From: CAKOSP01 sp964369845
GTDB lineage: Bacteria > Bacillota_I > Bacilli_A > RF39 > UBA660
Reading direction: 5' to 3'
NCBI GenBank assembly: GCA_964369845.1
Contig: CAYJFJ010000003.1
Span: 4,413 to 68,412, forward strand
Length of the DNA: 64,000 bases
Shown piece by piece: positions 63,254 through 64,000 of this stretch. Below the pieces are notes generated by a model. That model was not told the origin of the DNA and did no database searches. It was given only the letters and a program-made list of their open reading frames with translations. The translations under genes and the position numbers were made by a program. The stretch's first letter is position 1. The number at the start of each line of letters is the position of its first letter.

Positions 63254-64000
63254 TAGTCCTCCAATACTTCTTTTAAAGCTTCTGCTAAATATACTAGACC
63301 ACAGTTTACTTCTTCTATACTATTATATTGTCCTCCTACTTCAATTAATACTACTCCAGGATGAAAATCTTGATTATATATACCATTTACTCCTGTTCCC
63401 TCTTTTTCTATTATTCCTCTTGATAAAAGTGGATCTATTTTAAGTAGTTCATTATTTATTTGCACTGCTAAAGATAAATTTTTGTCATATGAAGAATGCT
63501 CTTTACCCACTACAAACATAAATCTTACACATGATGAATTATTTATTGTTGTTGTAGTTTGTTCATATGAACTTGAGTCTCTATGTAAATCTATAAAATA
63601 ATTAAAGGTAGGATTTTCTATAAATGCTTCTTCTAACAAAATTCTACTAGCTTTATAGCTATCTGAATACTTCCACTTGCTTTCATAAAGCACGCTAGAT
63701 GTTTCTTCTATTTCTACATCAGCATATAAATCATATGATAATAAATATTCTTTTAATATATAAGAAGCTGTTACTACTGTTGGATTTATATTAAATGCCT
63801 CAAATGATTCATATGTATACTTTTCTGTATCATGTGTGTTATATATATAAATATTTGGAATCACTTCTTTTTCTTCTTCATAATTAATGACAGGCTCAGT
63901 TACTGGCTCTTTAGTATTTAACTGCATGCCTAAGGCATATTCAAAAACAAAAGAAGAATTTGTAATTTTATCTAGTTCTAGTGATTCTTCTTCTGTTTTT
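63253..64000 (-). CDS. spoIIP: Stage II sporulation protein P (SpoIIP), N-terminus beyond the window
   Basis: At least 249 codons remain open up to the window edge; an internal Met at 63925-63927 gives a 224-aa fragment. The SpoIIP amidase/endopeptidase domain has IYIYNTHDTEKY with the first zinc His, LYADVEIEE, FIDLHRDSSSYEQ with the second His, FVVGKEHSSY, and the C-terminal GIYNQDFHPGVVLIEVGGQYNSIEEV with the catalytic Glu. SpoIIP degrades septal peptidoglycan in engulfment together with SpoIID and SpoIIM. The N-terminal TM anchor lies outside this sequence. Confidence 0.93.
   Translation of the reverse strand, partial: KTEEESLELDKITNSSFVFEYALGMQLNTKEPVTEPVINYEEEKEVIPNIYIYNTHDTEKYTYESFEAFNINPTVVTASYILKEYLLSYDLYADVEIEETSSVLYESKWKYSDSYKASRILLEEAFIENPTFNYFIDLHRDSSSYEQTTTTINNSSCVRFMFVVGKEHSSYDKNLSLAVQINNELLKIDPLLSRGIIEKEGTGVNGIYNQDFHPGVVLIEVGGQYNSIEEVNCGLVYLAEALKEVLED

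Overview
This is a very AT-rich window from an endospore-forming Gram-positive bacterium. The genes for SpoIVA, SpoVID/YsxE, SpoIIP, SpoVIF and YlbJ mark a spore former. The gene orders trhP-trmR-mltG-ruvX-ireB, ruvAB-queA-tgt-yrbG/yrzE and der-spoIVA-hup are typical of Bacillota, class Bacilli. The base composition, the many C-type-lectin-like and BspA-like surface proteins and the pilin-like cassettes suggest an uncultured gut lineage. That placement is inference; no rRNA is present. Almost everything is on the minus strand.

Layout. 1-7.5 kb: mutS (cut by the window edge), the PDZ-Lon protease ylbL, ylbJ on the plus strand, three overlapping prepilin-like genes and a hybrid histidine kinase. 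7.6-12 kb: a phospholipase C-like/acyltransferase fusion, a permuted papain-fold protein and the spoVID-ysxE coat pair. 12-23 kb: murF, lon, tig, greA, then the conserved tRNA hydroxyuridine/MltG/RuvX/IreB operon. 23-30 kb: a secreted lectin-fold protein, tRNA-Leu and a CAU tRNA, a DD-carboxypeptidase, Smr, a PfkB kinase and small membrane proteins. 30-39 kb: tgt, queA, tmk, glyA, folD, ruvB and ruvA, with an MFS transporter that has an attenuator-like leader and a pilin-like gene inserted among them. 39-47 kb: an amidoligase-family protein, a BspA-type repeat surface protein, a CDP-alcohol phosphatidyltransferase, fmt, frr and hup. 47-53 kb: an accessory island of small enzymes (four GNATs, NUDIX hydrolases, a RdgB-like protein, an ASCH protein and a P-loop kinase) containing two decayed genes. 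53-60 kb: spoIVA cut in two by a 5.27-kb element. 60-64 kb: spoVIF, der, engB and spoIIP (cut by the window edge).

Main discovery. spoIVA, which encodes the morphogenetic ATPase that starts the spore coat basement layer, is split after the codons for ...SPW. Its 3' part lies about 5.3 kb away. The insert carries a large serine recombinase, a 35-codon ORF just upstream of it, and a three-gene ABC exporter (ATPase plus two FtsX-like permeases). The two junctions share the 5-bp core TGGTA. The element ends form a near-perfect 48-bp palindromic attP with a central TG. Precise excision would restore an uninterrupted 492-codon spoIVA whose junction reads ...SPW-YDEPITF, colinear with Bacillus SpoIVA. 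This has the architecture of skin-like elements that are excised from sporulation genes during development, but in spoIVA and with a transporter cargo in place of a prophage.

Other notable items are a leader-peptide/terminator/antiterminator array before the MFS gene, a PLC-PlsC fusion protein, an amidoligase-family enzyme, pilin-like gene cassettes without visible assembly machinery, and a NUDIX gene and a histidine phosphatase gene broken by stop codons.
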